Positions 1 through 8,886 of a stretch of 64,000 bases of DNA are shown here, piece by piece (within the stretch, counting starts at the first letter, position 1; each line of letters begins with the position of its first letter). The notes beneath the pieces are model-generated. The model was not told where the DNA came from, ran no database searches, and saw only the letters and a program-made list of their open reading frames with translations. The position numbers and the translations under genes were made by a program. The DNA is taken from positions 1 through 64,000 of the forward strand of contig NZ_SRLH01000003.1 of NCBI RefSeq assembly GCF_004745595.1, in the 5' to 3' direction. This stretch comes from Flavobacterium humi. GTDB taxonomy: Bacteria; Bacteroidota; Bacteroidia; Flavobacteriales; Flavobacteriaceae.

Positions 1-1586
1 GTACCCCCGGAAGTCAATCCCGATAAAGTCGGAAGCTGAGGCGTTGTCACATCAGAACAGTAAGGACTGCCAGTATAAGAAAACGTGCCCGAAGGAGTCG
101 AAACAGCATTTAATGGGAAGCTTCTATAACCGATACATCCGTTTACAAACAAATCTTCTATTTTCACCCAAATCAATTCTCCTGCTCCTGCACTCAAATA
201 AGATGTTAAGCTACCGATAGGAATTGGAGATATTCCATTTTCAGCATTTGAAAGCGAAGTATAATAAGTAATTGTATAATCTGATGCGCTTAATCCATTT
301 AGCATATAAGCTGTCTGGTCGATATTAAAAGAGTAGGGCCCCGTTCCTGTAACGCATATCGTTTTCGGTAACGGCTCGCGGAGCGGAAAAGGAGTCCTGT
401 TAACAGTGATATCGTCCTTGCCAATTAGACATCCCGTTGCGCTGTATACAGTTAATTCGTATACACCATTCTCGGTGACAGTAATAGAAGGAGTAGTAAC
501 TCCCGGCATCAAAACAGTATCATGAGTCCATGTAAAGGTATTTGTACCGGCTGGAATACCGGAATTGATTGTAACTTCATCATCCCAACAACCAATAACA
601 ACATTGTTTATCTGATTTCCAAGAGCATCTGTCAGCTTCATTGGGGCTATTTGAAAGTTTTTCAGAAAAACCGCCGAATCAAACAAATTATCTCCTACAT
701 TTCCAACAGCTAGCTTAATATGGTATATCTGCCCACATTGCAAATCAGCGGTAGCTCTTAGCACAGTAGTGAAACCATCATACTGGATGCTTGTATTTGC
801 TGCCGGTGAAGTTCCTTGTCCATTATTAACATAATAAAGACAATTGGTACAAGCTCCGGTATTATTCAAACCATGATTTACGTTAAAAATAGATACAGGT
901 GTTGTAGTCCCGGGTATAAGGGCAATATTTTTTGCATTGTTAGTAAAACTAGGCGTAACGTCGGGAGCAATGACATCAGGTACGATACCAGGGCCGCTTA
1001 AGAAAAACCCAAAAACATCATTAACATTCGGGCTCAATGAATATTCAGGATATTCTTCCGAGGCAAAAATAAAATCAAAATTCAGTACGGGACCTGTTGC
1101 CATAAAATCGAACTCCACTATAGAAGCGTGCTCGACATCATTGGTTGTAATCTTCCTTAAATCAGGATCTCCAGTAGCGGATTCAGGGACATCTATCGAT
1201 TTTGACCCATTATTATTGGGCCCAAGGGCAACGGAAGATTCTCCGGTTGTCATCAACATGCCTTTAGGGGAATTATCGAAAATCCTAATGCCATTGGCAT
1301 CATAATTTGGCAAAAAGCCAAGACTTGTCAAGTTAAAGTTGGTGGAGAATTTATCCACTTGCTTTGAAGGTACCAATGCAGCTGCGGCATCACCTCTAAA
1401 TTTGATATTGAAAGGTGTAACTCCCATGCCCACCAAATCCTGGGTAACAATCTGTGCAGGTGATTTATTCGGAACGTATACCGGTGGCAGCGTTCCTCCA
1501 GGATCAACAAATACATTTTCCAGAATTAACTGGGCTTGGGTGGTCAGTCCAAAGAGCAGGAAGGTTAATAGGTAAAGTTTTTTCAT
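1..1586 (-). CDS. Secreted choice-of-anchor L domain protein, 3' end outside window
   Basis: The frame is open from an ATG at 1586 to the window edge, giving the first 528 residues of a larger protein. It begins with a typical signal peptide (MKKLYLLTFLLFGLTTQAQ). Roughly residues 45-320 resemble the choice-of-anchor L domain found in large Bacteroidota surface proteins; a recognisable core is FDFIFASEEYPEY near residue 170, followed by a conserved FGFFLSGP. After that come Ig/SprB-like beta-sandwich repeats with scattered cysteines. Proteins of this type usually end in a gliding or T9SS sorting domain; that end is not visible here. Exact function is unknown; an exported adhesin or surface filament is the likely role by family. 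Confidence 0.8.
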   Translation of the reverse strand, partial: MKKLYLLTFLLFGLTTQAQLILENVFVDPGGTLPPVYVPNKSPAQIVTQDLVGMGVTPFNIKFRGDAAAALVPSKQVDKFSTNFNLTSLGFLPNYDANGIRIFDNSPKGMLMTTGESSVALGPNNNGSKSIDVPESATGDPDLRKITTNDVEHASIVEFDFMATGPVLNFDFIFASEEYPEYSLSPNVNDVFGFFLSGPGIVPDVIAPDVTPSFTNNAKNIALIPGTTTPVSIFNVNHGLNNTGACTNCLYYVNNGQGTSPAANTSIQYDGFTTVLRATADLQCGQIYHIKLAVGNVGDNLFDSAVFLKNFQIAPMKLTDALGNQINNVVIGCWDDEVTINSGIPAGTNTFTWTHDTVLMPGVTTPSITVTENGVYELTVYSATGCLIGKDDITVNRTPFPLREPLPKTICVTGTGPYSFNIDQTAYMLNGLSASDYTITYYTSLSNAENGISPIPIGSLTSYLSAGAGELIWVKIEDLFVNGCIGYRSFPLNAVSTPSGTFSYTGSPYCSDVTTPQLPTLSGLTSGG

Positions 1587-1665
1587 TGGCAAATTTTTAT
1601 TAATAACAAAAGTTAAATAAATCTTTAAATCTTCAAATATACACTTTCATGTAAATTTTGTTTGT

Positions 1666-1673
1666 TAATTTTG
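1666..1673 (+). promoter_or_regulatory. Putative -7 promoter box for the Nfu gene
   Basis: TAATTTTG matches the Bacteroidota -7 consensus TAnnTTTG and lies 15 bases before the ATG at 1689. An imperfect TTTC sits about 17 bases upstream instead of the expected TTTG, so the call rests mainly on the -7 box. Confidence 0.4.
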
Positions 1674-1688
1674 TAAAAAATCGATAAA

Positions 1689-2585
1689 ATGAAGCTTGTT
1701 ACTATAAAAAATACACAAAATCCTAATATTTTAAAATTCGAATTCTCTTATTTTATATGCCCTAACCAAAGTTTTGAATATAAAAACATAGACGAATGCG
1801 CCAATTCACCTTTGGCACAACAATTATTTTACCTTCCATTTGTAAAAACAGTCTATATATCAGGGAATTTCATTGCCATCGAAAAATTCAGCATTGTGGA
1901 ATGGGACGACGTAAAACATGCTTTGGCAGATCAGATGGAAACGTATGTAAACAGCGGCGGAGAAGTGGTAAAAGCAACTGAAGTCCCAAAAAAAACACCC
2001 GTAACCGTATATGCGGAAAGCACGCCAAATCCTTCTGTAATGAAATTTGTGGCAAGCAAACTCCTGACCAAAACCATCGTGGAATGCAAAAACATTGATG
2101 AAACAACAGCATCTCCTTTGGCTAAAGAATTATTCAAATTCCCTTTTGTAAAAGAAGTTTTCATTGATGAGAATTATATTTCGATCACAAAATATGCCGT
2201 AAGCGAATGGCAGGAAATCACGCAGGAATTGCGCACTTTTATCCGGGAGTTTATCGAAAACGGAAATATTGTTGTGGATGAGACCAAAGTAGTGGCTTCG
2301 GACAAGCAGGAAAAACAGCAGATTGCCAACTTTGACAACCTGGATGTCACTTCGCAGAAAATCATCAACATTATAGAAGAATATATCAAGCCGGCTGTTG
2401 CTGCCGATGGTGGAAATATCCTTTTCGATTCATTTTCGGAAAATGACAAAAAAGTAAAAGTAATATTGCAAGGCGCCTGCAGCGGATGTCCGTCGTCAAC
2501 ATTCACACTCAAAAACGGAATCGAGAATATGTTGAAGGAAATGCTCCACGACCAGGATATCAAAGTAGAAGCATTGAATGCCTAA
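1689..2585 (+). CDS. NifU/Nfu-type iron-sulfur scaffold protein with duplicated N-terminal domain
   Basis: This 298-residue protein has two tandem Nfu N-terminal domains (about residues 1-90 and 105-195; both carry the TxNPxxxKF signature, as in TQNPNILKF and TPNPSVMKF) and one C-terminal NifU-like domain (about 215-295). The C-terminal domain contains the [4Fe-4S]-binding CxxC in GACSGCPSS. Nfu proteins receive an Fe-S cluster and hand it to client apoproteins; the many Fe-S subunits encoded nearby (NuoG, NuoI, ActB) are the sort of client it would serve, although that link is inferred. Acts in the cytoplasm. It is not a nitrogen-fixation marker. It appears monocistronic, or at most cotranscribed with the dodecin gene 64 bases downstream. 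Confidence 0.9.
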   Translation: MKLVTIKNTQNPNILKFEFSYFICPNQSFEYKNIDECANSPLAQQLFYLPFVKTVYISGNFIAIEKFSIVEWDDVKHALADQMETYVNSGGEVVKATEVPKKTPVTVYAESTPNPSVMKFVASKLLTKTIVECKNIDETTASPLAKELFKFPFVKEVFIDENYISITKYAVSEWQEITQELRTFIREFIENGNIVVDETKVVASDKQEKQQIANFDNLDVTSQKIINIIEEYIKPAVAADGGNILFDSFSENDKKVKVILQGACSGCPSSTFTLKNGIENMLKEMLHDQDIKVEALNA

Positions 2586-2649
2586 ACCTTTGTTTTTTAA
2601 GTTTTATTTTGTTAATTTTATTAGCTATAAACTTTAAAAACAATAAGTT

Positions 2650-2850
2650 ATGTCAGTATTAAAAGTCATTGAAGTTTTATCGAGCTCTCCAACGAGCTGG
2701 GAAGATGCCGCGCAAAAAGCAGTGGAGAAAGCATCCAAATCCGTAAAGCACATCCGCTCTGTATATGTCCAGGACCAAAGTGCCCAGGTAACCAACGGCT
2801 CAATCACTGAATATCGTGTGAACCTGAAACTAACATTCGAAATCGAATAA
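2650..2850 (+). CDS. Dodecin family flavin-binding protein
   Basis: The 66-residue product matches the length and pattern of dodecins: MSVLKVIEVLSSSPTSWEDA at the start, with the tryptophan (W17) that stacks on flavin in this family, then the amphipathic helix, and a final beta-strand with YRVNLKLTFEIE. Dodecins form dodecameric shells that sequester and protect riboflavin-type flavins in the cytoplasm. A hairpin terminator follows immediately. Confidence 0.92.
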   Translation: MSVLKVIEVLSSSPTSWEDAAQKAVEKASKSVKHIRSVYVQDQSAQVTNGSITEYRVNLKLTFEIE

Positions 2851-2859
2851 GATATACTA

Positions 2860-2898
2860 AAGCACAAACCGGTGTTTCAATCCGGGAAGTGCTTTTTT
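2860..2898 (+). terminator. Rho-independent terminator after dodecin gene
   Basis: Outer stem AAGCAC/GTGCTT with an inner CCGG/CCGG pairing, followed by TTTTTTG and a further T-rich run. It lies 10 bases after the dodecin stop codon. Confidence 0.7.
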
Positions 2899-2955
2899 GT
2901 TTTTCGTAAGATTTTTTTTCGTAATATTACTAGTATTAACCAAAAATAAAACATC

Positions 2956-3312
2956 ATGGGAATAGGAAATTTTTTCAAGAACTTATTCGGTTCTAAAAAA
3001 GTAGAGGAAATCACGGATAAAGTAAGTGATTTTGCAGACGATACCATTGCTAAAGCAAAAGAAACCGCCGCTCCGATAATTGACAAAGTGGAGGATTTTG
3101 CAGAACACGCCGGTGAAAAGGTAAAAGAATTTGTCCCTCAGGCTACCGAAGCCATCGACAATGTTGTAGATACAATCAAGGAAAAAACAGGCTTCGCTGT
3201 TGATAAAGCGGAAGAAGCGGCCCATAATGCCGTAGATACTGCCGAGGAGAAAATAAACAACTTCGCAAACGATACTACCGAAGAGAAAACTCCGGACGAA
3301 CCGGCCAACTAA
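2956..3312 (+). CDS. LEA/YtxH-like amphipathic helical small protein
   Basis: A 118-residue highly charged protein rich in Ala, Glu, Lys and Asp with no cysteine. After a short N-terminal segment (MGIGNFFKNLFGSKK) the rest is made of imperfect heptad or 11-residue style repeats such as KVSDFADDTIAKAKE, KVEDFAEHAGEKVKE and KAEEAAHNAVDTAEEK, as in late-embryogenesis-abundant and apolipoprotein-like helices. There is no signal peptide. Such proteins are commonly linked to stress or desiccation protection or membrane association, but no enzymatic role is apparent and function is not established here. Convergent with tsaB, the two stop codons being adjacent. Confidence 0.75.
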   Translation: MGIGNFFKNLFGSKKVEEITDKVSDFADDTIAKAKETAAPIIDKVEDFAEHAGEKVKEFVPQATEAIDNVVDTIKEKTGFAVDKAEEAAHNAVDTAEEKINNFANDTTEEKTPDEPAN

Positions 3313-3981
3313 TTATTTTGAAGGACCGGTCATCATAAAATCCTTCAGGTAAAAAGGCTCAAAATAGGCGACATCTACAGTGTCGCTTTTTTTATGCTTT
3401 TCATAGGCCAAAACACCCATGTCTTTTGCCGAAGGAAACACAATAGCATCATGGAACGCAAATTTAGGATCCGTTAGGACGCTTTTGCATTTTGACGCGC
3501 CGTCTCCTATAAAGTGGATGATCCCTGAAATGTCCGAAAACGAATGCTCATCAATGATTTCCGACGCTACAGCCCGTATCTTTTCGTGTTTCGAATTAAA
3601 TACCGCTGTATAACATTCCATCCTTCTGGCATCCAGCATCGGAATAATGACTCCTTCCGTGACAGTGAGCTGTTTGGCCAATGTTTCTAAAGTATCGATG
3701 GCAATCAAAGGGATTCCTAACGAATAGCACAATCCTTTCGCAGCCGAAACACCAATACGTAAACCGGTATAAGAACCAGGTCCCTGGCTTACTGCAATAG
3801 CGGACAAATCCTGGAAGCGGATGTTATTTTCCTTTACGATTTCCTCGATAAAAACATGCAGTTTTTCCGCATGCGAATACCCGTCCTCGGAGATTTCCCT
3901 ACAGGCAATGGTTTCCCCGTTTTGGGACAATGCAACGGAACAATTCCTGGTAGCTGTTTCTATCGATAAGATATAAGTCAT
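3313..3981 (-). CDS. tsaB: tRNA threonylcarbamoyladenosine biosynthesis protein TsaB
   Basis: 222 residues, normal length for TsaB. The ASKHA-fold N-terminus is clear: LSIETATRNCSVAL at the start and the QGPGSYTGLRIG signature at about residues 66-77, followed by AAKGLCYSLGIPL. TsaB is the non-catalytic partner that works with TsaD and TsaE to make N6-threonylcarbamoyladenosine at position 37 of ANN-decoding tRNAs, in the cytoplasm. A terminator separates it from the upstream efflux genes. A TACATTTG -7-like box lies at 4003-4010, 22 bases before the start, without a clear -33 element. Confidence 0.93.
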   Translation of the reverse strand: MTYILSIETATRNCSVALSQNGETIACREISEDGYSHAEKLHVFIEEIVKENNIRFQDLSAIAVSQGPGSYTGLRIGVSAAKGLCYSLGIPLIAIDTLETLAKQLTVTEGVIIPMLDARRMECYTAVFNSKHEKIRAVASEIIDEHSFSDISGIIHFIGDGASKCKSVLTDPKFAFHDAIVFPSAKDMGVLAYEKHKKSDTVDVAYFEPFYLKDFMMTGPSK

Positions 3982-4031
3982 GTATATATGGTTTCAATAC
4001 CGCAAATGTACAAAGATGATTCTTAAAAAAG

Positions 4032-4065
4032 AAAAGCCCCATCCCAAATCAGGAATAGAGCTTTT
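4032..4065 (-). terminator. Rho-independent terminator of the efflux operon
   Basis: On the minus strand a 14-base-pair stem (AAAAGC plus TCTATTCC pairing with GGGATGGG plus GCTTTT, with some G-U pairs), a TGATTT loop, then CTTTTTT. It lies 19 bases beyond the adaptor gene stop. Confidence 0.75.
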
Positions 4066-4083
4066 ACTTGTGGTTATGTCCCA

Positions 4084-5415
4084 TTAGCTTTTGGCTTCTT
4101 TCTCTTTTTTCTTTTCGGCCGCCATTTCTTCTTTGGTTTTTACATAAACCTCGTCTCCGGGATTCAATTCTTTTGTAACAACCGTATATGGGCCTGTAAC
4201 TATGGTTTCTCCGCTTTTCAATCCAGAAAGAACCTCTATATAAGTATCATCCTGGATTCCGGTGGTAATGATCCTCAATTTTACCTTATTCCCCGATTTT
4301 ACGAAAACACATTCAAATCTTTTTTCATTTTTTGCTTTTGTTACTTCTTGTCCTTCCGAATCATCATTGGTTTGCTCGGCAACAATTTTGCGGGCAGAAG
4401 TTGTATCGGTACGCATTACAACCGCACTGATCGGAGCCGTTACAACATTTTCCTTGCGGGTCGTAATGATATCCACCGTGGCAGTCATTCCCGGGCGGAA
4501 AGGAGAGAAATTAGCAGGTTTTCCCGCTGTCAAATCAGCATATGATTCTTTCAATATCCTTACTTTGACTTTAAAATTCGTTACCTGGTCTGCAGATAGA
4601 GCCGTACTTGCGGAATTGGAAATACTGGTCACGATCCCTTTGAATTCCTTTTTCAGGTAGGCATCTACTTCCACTTTTGCAGAATCCCCTATTTCTATTT
4701 TTACGATATCGTTCTCGTTTACATCCACTTCAACCTCCATATTATTAAGGTTCGCCACACGCATCATTTCGGTCCCGGCCATTTGCTGTGTTCCTAAAAC
4801 ACGCTCGCCCAACTCTACATCCAACCTTGAAATGGTTCCGTCAACAGGAGCGTAAATTGCTGTTTTACCAAGGTTTTCCCTGGATTCGTTTACTGTCGCG
4901 GCAGCACTTTCCACATTATAATGAGCCGCTTGTTTTCCGGCCTGCGCTCCTTCAAAAGCAGCAACAGACTTATCCCATTCCGCTCTTGAGATGATTCCTT
5001 TGTCAAATAATCTTTTATTACGCTCGTAATTCGCTTTCGCCTCTTTAAATTGCGCATCCGCCTGGCTCAAACCGGCTTTGGTGTTAGACAATCCGGCCTG
5101 GGAACGATTCAAACCTGAGGTATACAACTCCGGGTTAACGCGTACCAACAGGTCTCCTTTTTTTACGGTTTGGCCTTCTTTTACGGGTAAGGCTATGATT
5201 TCTCCCGAAACTTCAGAGGAAATTTTAACTTCGATTTCAGGTTGTATCTTACCTGTCCCCGAAACGGTCTCCACGATGGTCCGCTGCTCGATTTTGGCAA
5301 TTTCAACTTCCGTCCCTTTTTTCTTCTCCCCAAAAACTCCCGCTTTGGATAATACTAACAGCCCTATTATTGCTACTGTTACTCCTGATAAGACATATTT
5401 TGTTCTCTTTGTCAT
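4084..5415 (-). CDS. Efflux periplasmic adaptor (HlyD/MacA/RND membrane fusion protein)
   Basis: 443 residues. An N-terminal membrane anchor (about 7-27, YVLSGVTVAIIGLLVLSKAG) is followed by the split biotinyl-lipoyl domain (EIIALPVKEGQTVKKGDLLVR near 72-92 and TAIYAPVDGTISRLD near 185-200), a coiled-coil hairpin in between (about 105-175), and a beta-barrel and membrane-proximal domain to about 400. The tail is rich in Lys and Glu. It should bridge an inner-membrane transporter and the TolC-type channel encoded two genes upstream. The inner-membrane pump is not in this window. Same operon as the TolC gene, ended by the terminator at 4032-4065. Confidence 0.9.
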   Translation of the reverse strand: MTKRTKYVLSGVTVAIIGLLVLSKAGVFGEKKKGTEVEIAKIEQRTIVETVSGTGKIQPEIEVKISSEVSGEIIALPVKEGQTVKKGDLLVRVNPELYTSGLNRSQAGLSNTKAGLSQADAQFKEAKANYERNKRLFDKGIISRAEWDKSVAAFEGAQAGKQAAHYNVESAAATVNESRENLGKTAIYAPVDGTISRLDVELGERVLGTQQMAGTEMMRVANLNNMEVEVDVNENDIVKIEIGDSAKVEVDAYLKKEFKGIVTSISNSASTALSADQVTNFKVKVRILKESYADLTAGKPANFSPFRPGMTATVDIITTRKENVVTAPISAVVMRTDTTSARKIVAEQTNDDSEGQEVTKAKNEKRFECVFVKSGNKVKLRIITTGIQDDTYIEVLSGLKSGETIVTGPYTVVTKELNPGDEVYVKTKEEMAAEKKKEKEAKS

Positions 5416-5425
5416 GGCCGATTTA

Positions 5426-5953
5426 TTATATTTTTAATTGTTTCATCAATTGAAGAACATCTTTTTTTAGATATTCTCCCATTAAAACCCGAAATTCCCC
5501 TTTATTGTTTACTATTATCAAGCCCCAACACAAATCACTCTTCTCAAAGAAATGTGAATACAGGTAATTATCCGTATCATAGTGAGTAAGGCATTCTTTT
5601 GCATTTTTGTTTTTGATTTCCTTATGCTGAAAATACAAATTCAGGACAGATTCATCAAATGGCAGCAAACTGTATATATTTTCTTCATACCATAAATGAT
5701 CGCAATCGTCCATTCTATATTGATCATAAAAACAATCCCCGACAGGTTGTTTGTAATTAATGATGTAATTGGTACTGTCAGAAACCTCCCTATCTGTTTC
5801 AGAAGATACGAAAAACTTAAATTCCATAAATTCATCCGAGGTCAATTTTCCATAGAAATTCTGGCCGGAAGTCCTCACCTTATTTCTCAGATTGGTTTGA
5901 GCGTACGAAAAATTACAAAGAACCAACAACGCAAACAGCAATTTTATTTTCAT
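5426..5953 (-). CDS. Unknown secreted protein inside the efflux operon
   Basis: 175 residues starting with a clear signal peptide (MKIKLLFALLVLCNFSYAQ). I do not recognise the mature part. It is rich in Asp, Tyr and Cys (motifs FYDQYRMDDCDHLWYEE and KSDLCWGLIIVNNKGEFRVL) and is probably a small periplasmic or exported domain. Its ATG directly follows the TolC stop codon and its own stop is 10 bases before the adaptor start, so it is translated as part of the operon. The gene is visibly more AT-rich than its neighbours, which may indicate later insertion. Function unknown. Confidence 0.75.
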   Translation of the reverse strand: MKIKLLFALLVLCNFSYAQTNLRNKVRTSGQNFYGKLTSDEFMEFKFFVSSETDREVSDSTNYIINYKQPVGDCFYDQYRMDDCDHLWYEENIYSLLPFDESVLNLYFQHKEIKNKNAKECLTHYDTDNYLYSHFFEKSDLCWGLIIVNNKGEFRVLMGEYLKKDVLQLMKQLKI

Positions 5954-7309
5954 TTAATTCTTTTTAATAATGGGAATCCCAAAATAGAATTCTAATATTT
6001 TTGTCCTGAAAATATAATCGTATTTGGTACGCAATACTTCTGATTGCGCATTTACATACAGCGTTTGTGCCTGGTTAAAATCAAAAACATTCATCAGGCC
6101 TACTTCGTAGCGTTCTTTCGCATACTGAAAAGCCCCTTCCCTGGCTTCAAGTGTCGCTACTGCCGCCTCATGTGTTTTTAGTGCGCCTTTTGTATCGGTA
6201 TAAGCGGTAAAAACGGTTCTTTCCAAATCGAGTTCCTGTTGTTCCAATGCAATTTTAGACCGTTCCAGTGCAATTTTGGAACGCAGGACATTATTCCTAG
6301 CCGAAAACCCGTTGAAAACCGGGACGGTTAACGACAATCCGAAATTCTGCCCCAAGTTGTCTTTGAACTGATCTGAAAAAGAAGGAATCAAACTACTGTC
6401 AAACAATGTATTACGATGCAATATACTGGTTCCTATATTATAAGAAGCGGATAAACTCGGTTGGTAAGCGCCTTTTGCAATTTTCACGTCTTTTTCCGAA
6501 ATCTGGACATTGGTCTGGGCCAATTTCAATTCGGTCCTGGTTTCTTTAGCTTTGCCCAGGATGACCTTGGGATCTTCCATCAGGATTGTACTTTCTTCCG
6601 AAGTGGTATCGGCTTCCACTATATCAAACTCTTCAAAATTTTCAAGCTGCAATAACTGTGCAAGGCTTAATTTTGAAATCAACAATGCATTTTCCGCCGC
6701 AATCAATCGCTGGTTATCTGTTGCAACCGTCGCTTTTACGTCGAGCAGGTCTCCTTTAGGGATGACTCCCGCTTCAACCAGTTCGTTTGATTTTTCCAAT
6801 TGCTGGTTATCGAAAGCCAATTGTTCCTGTTGTACTTTCAGGTTTTCTTTATTGAAAAGGATCTGCAAATAAGCATTCACCACATTCAGGGAAACATCTT
6901 CCTGTATTTTTGTGAGTTGGTATTGGGAAGCGATGATCGAAAGTTTGGCCTTCCTCAATTCGTTCTGGTTTTGCAACCCTTTGTAAATATCAACACTGGC
7001 AGACGCTCCGAAATTAGAAGATTCAGTGGTCTGGTTTTGCTTGACACCGGTTAGCGGGTCATTGCTCAAACCTGTGCTCCAGGAATGCGAAGCCTGCCCG
7101 TTTACAGATGGAAGGAACCGTCCGATCGCATCTTTTTTGGAAATATCCGAAAGCTGCTTGTCCAATTGGGATTGCCTTATGGTTATATTATGTTCGATTG
7201 CATAGGCAACACATTCTTCCAATGTCCATTTCTTGGCCTGGCCGAAGGAAAATGTCGAAAAAATAAATGTTACTGCTAATAACAATAAACCTTTTGTATT
7301 TTGTTTCAT
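5954..7309 (-). CDS. TolC family outer membrane efflux channel
   Basis: 451 residues from the ATG at 7309, chosen over an ATG 36 bases upstream because it places a signal peptide (MKQNTKGLLLLAVTFIFSTF, cleaved after FGQA) at the N-terminus. The rest shows the duplicated TolC pattern: WTLEECVAYAIEHN at the start of the mature protein, long alpha-hairpins rich in Gln, Leu and Glu, and the second-half strand LTVPVFNGFSARN. C-terminal repeats end in ERYEVGLMNVFDFNQAQ, typical for the family. It forms a trimeric outer membrane exit duct. It heads the operon with the unknown 175-residue protein and the adaptor. Confidence 0.92.
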   Translation of the reverse strand: MKQNTKGLLLLAVTFIFSTFSFGQAKKWTLEECVAYAIEHNITIRQSQLDKQLSDISKKDAIGRFLPSVNGQASHSWSTGLSNDPLTGVKQNQTTESSNFGASASVDIYKGLQNQNELRKAKLSIIASQYQLTKIQEDVSLNVVNAYLQILFNKENLKVQQEQLAFDNQQLEKSNELVEAGVIPKGDLLDVKATVATDNQRLIAAENALLISKLSLAQLLQLENFEEFDIVEADTTSEESTILMEDPKVILGKAKETRTELKLAQTNVQISEKDVKIAKGAYQPSLSASYNIGTSILHRNTLFDSSLIPSFSDQFKDNLGQNFGLSLTVPVFNGFSARNNVLRSKIALERSKIALEQQELDLERTVFTAYTDTKGALKTHEAAVATLEAREGAFQYAKERYEVGLMNVFDFNQAQTLYVNAQSEVLRTKYDYIFRTKILEFYFGIPIIKKN

Positions 7310-7449
7310 ATTAAAAATGGAAATTTTTGGTCGGTTTAAGGCCAATTTAAATCTTTCTTGTCATTTAAATCGTATCCTTTTTCCTCAATAAGTCCGATAC
7401 ACTTGTAATTTGTTACAGATTCCTCCTGCAATTTTTTGGAAAATAATTT

Positions 7450-7457
7450 TACATTTG
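7450..7457 (+). promoter_or_regulatory. Putative -7 promoter box for DUF4403 gene
   Basis: TACATTTG matches TAnnTTTG exactly, 23 bases before the chosen ATG. A TTTTTTG run ends only 11 bases upstream, closer than the usual 17-23 base spacing, so the -33 element is uncertain. Confidence 0.35.
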
Positions 7458-7480
7458 TCTTGAAAACTATAAACCATCTC

Positions 7481-8875
7481 ATGAAAAATATATTCTGTGC
7501 CGCGGTTTTAATGACTTTGGCAGCATTGAACAATGGTTGTTCCTCCACTCAAAAAATCGAACTCATGAAGCCGGAACCGGATGAAGCACTGCCGCTTACC
7601 TATACCGTAACTCCTTCTTATATCAGTTTTCCTGTCAGCCTGACCCTTAAGGACATCGAAAACCAAACCAACAAGGCACTCAACGGATTAATTTACGAAG
7701 ACCATAACCTGGAAGACGATAAAACCGAAATGAAAATATGGAAGAACGACCCCATATTGATTTCGGAAGAAGACAAAAAACTAAAAATCACATTGCCGCT
7801 CAAGGTCTGGGCCAAAGTAAAATACGGAACTTCTGCCTTGGGAATGAACCTGTACGATACCCGCGAGTTTAACCTGAACGGGACGCTGACTTTAATGAGC
7901 GATGTCAAAATGAACAATTGGAAGGTCAGTTCGGTAACGGAATTAGGTACTATCGATTGGAAAGAAAGCCCAACAATAACCATCGCCGGAAAGCAAATCG
8001 CCATTACGTACCTCATAAATCCGACTATTAAAATGTTCCGGTCCAAAATTGAGCGTAAAATAGACGAGTCGCTGGACAAAACCCTTGATTTCAAATCGAA
8101 TATGCTCGATATGATGAAAAAAGTAAGTGACCCGGTCGAATTAAGCCCTACCTATCAAACCTGGCTGAAAGTAACACCGCAGGAATTGTATGCTACGGAT
8201 GCCGAACTCAAGAAAAATGCGGTAGAATTGAGCGTGGGACTAAAATGCCTTATCGAATCCAGCATCGGGCAAAAACCGAAATCGAGTTTCTCCAAGGAAA
8301 AAATCCTCCTGAAGCCCATTTCCAATTTACCGGACCGGGTTGCGGCAAATATTACAGCCGTTTCAACCTATCAAGATGCTTCAAAAGTGATGACCGCCAA
8401 TTTTAAAGGAAAAGAATTCGGTTCCGGAAAGCGGAAAGTGATTATCCAAAATGTGGAAATCTGGCATAAAAGAGGCAAAATGATTATTGCGCTGGATATG
8501 CTTGGAAGTGTAAACGGCCGAATTTACCTGGCTGGCTTCCCACAATATAATCCTCAAACCAAAGAACTCTTTTTTGACGACCTGGATTATGCCCTGGAAA
8601 CCAAAAGCCGGCTAATGAAAACCGCGAACTGGCTGGCGAGTGGCATGATTTTAAATAAAATCCGTGAAAACTGCCGCTATTCCATCCAACCCAACCTGGA
8701 AGAAGGAAAGCAGAACATCTTAAAGTATCTTAAGAATTATTCCCCGACACAGGGTGTTTTTGTAAACGGGCAATTGAATGATATTGCTTTTGAGAAAGTA
8801 CAGCTGACCAATAATGCCATCATCGCTTTTTTAAGCATTACCGGAAACGTAAAGGTCAATGTGAATGGGATGTAA
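7481..8875 (+). CDS. DUF4403 family lipoprotein
   Basis: 464 residues. The start at 7481 is preferred over an ATG at 7436 because it gives a lipoprotein signal (MKNIFCAAVLMTLAALNNGC, lipobox LNNGC), and because the promoter box lies between the two. The mature protein follows the DUF4403 pattern: SYISFPVSLTLKDIENQTNKALNGLIYED near the N-terminus, several beta-rich repeats, and LLGSVNGRIYLAGFPQYN-type segments later. The tubular lipid-binding-like fold suggested for such repeats is only an inference. Likely attached to a membrane facing the periplasm. Monocistronic, convergent with the gene at 8887. Confidence 0.8.
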   Translation: MKNIFCAAVLMTLAALNNGCSSTQKIELMKPEPDEALPLTYTVTPSYISFPVSLTLKDIENQTNKALNGLIYEDHNLEDDKTEMKIWKNDPILISEEDKKLKITLPLKVWAKVKYGTSALGMNLYDTREFNLNGTLTLMSDVKMNNWKVSSVTELGTIDWKESPTITIAGKQIAITYLINPTIKMFRSKIERKIDESLDKTLDFKSNMLDMMKKVSDPVELSPTYQTWLKVTPQELYATDAELKKNAVELSVGLKCLIESSIGQKPKSSFSKEKILLKPISNLPDRVAANITAVSTYQDASKVMTANFKGKEFGSGKRKVIIQNVEIWHKRGKMIIALDMLGSVNGRIYLAGFPQYNPQTKELFFDDLDYALETKSRLMKTANWLASGMILNKIRENCRYSIQPNLEEGKQNILKYLKNYSPTQGVFVNGQLNDIAFEKVQLTNNAIIAFLSITGNVKVNVNGM

Positions 8876-8886
8876 ACCAGGATCTC

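Noticed and set aside
1689..2585. Nitrogen-fixation NifU
   Set aside because: It has Nfu-type domains only, without IscU-like or ferredoxin domains, and no nif genes are near.
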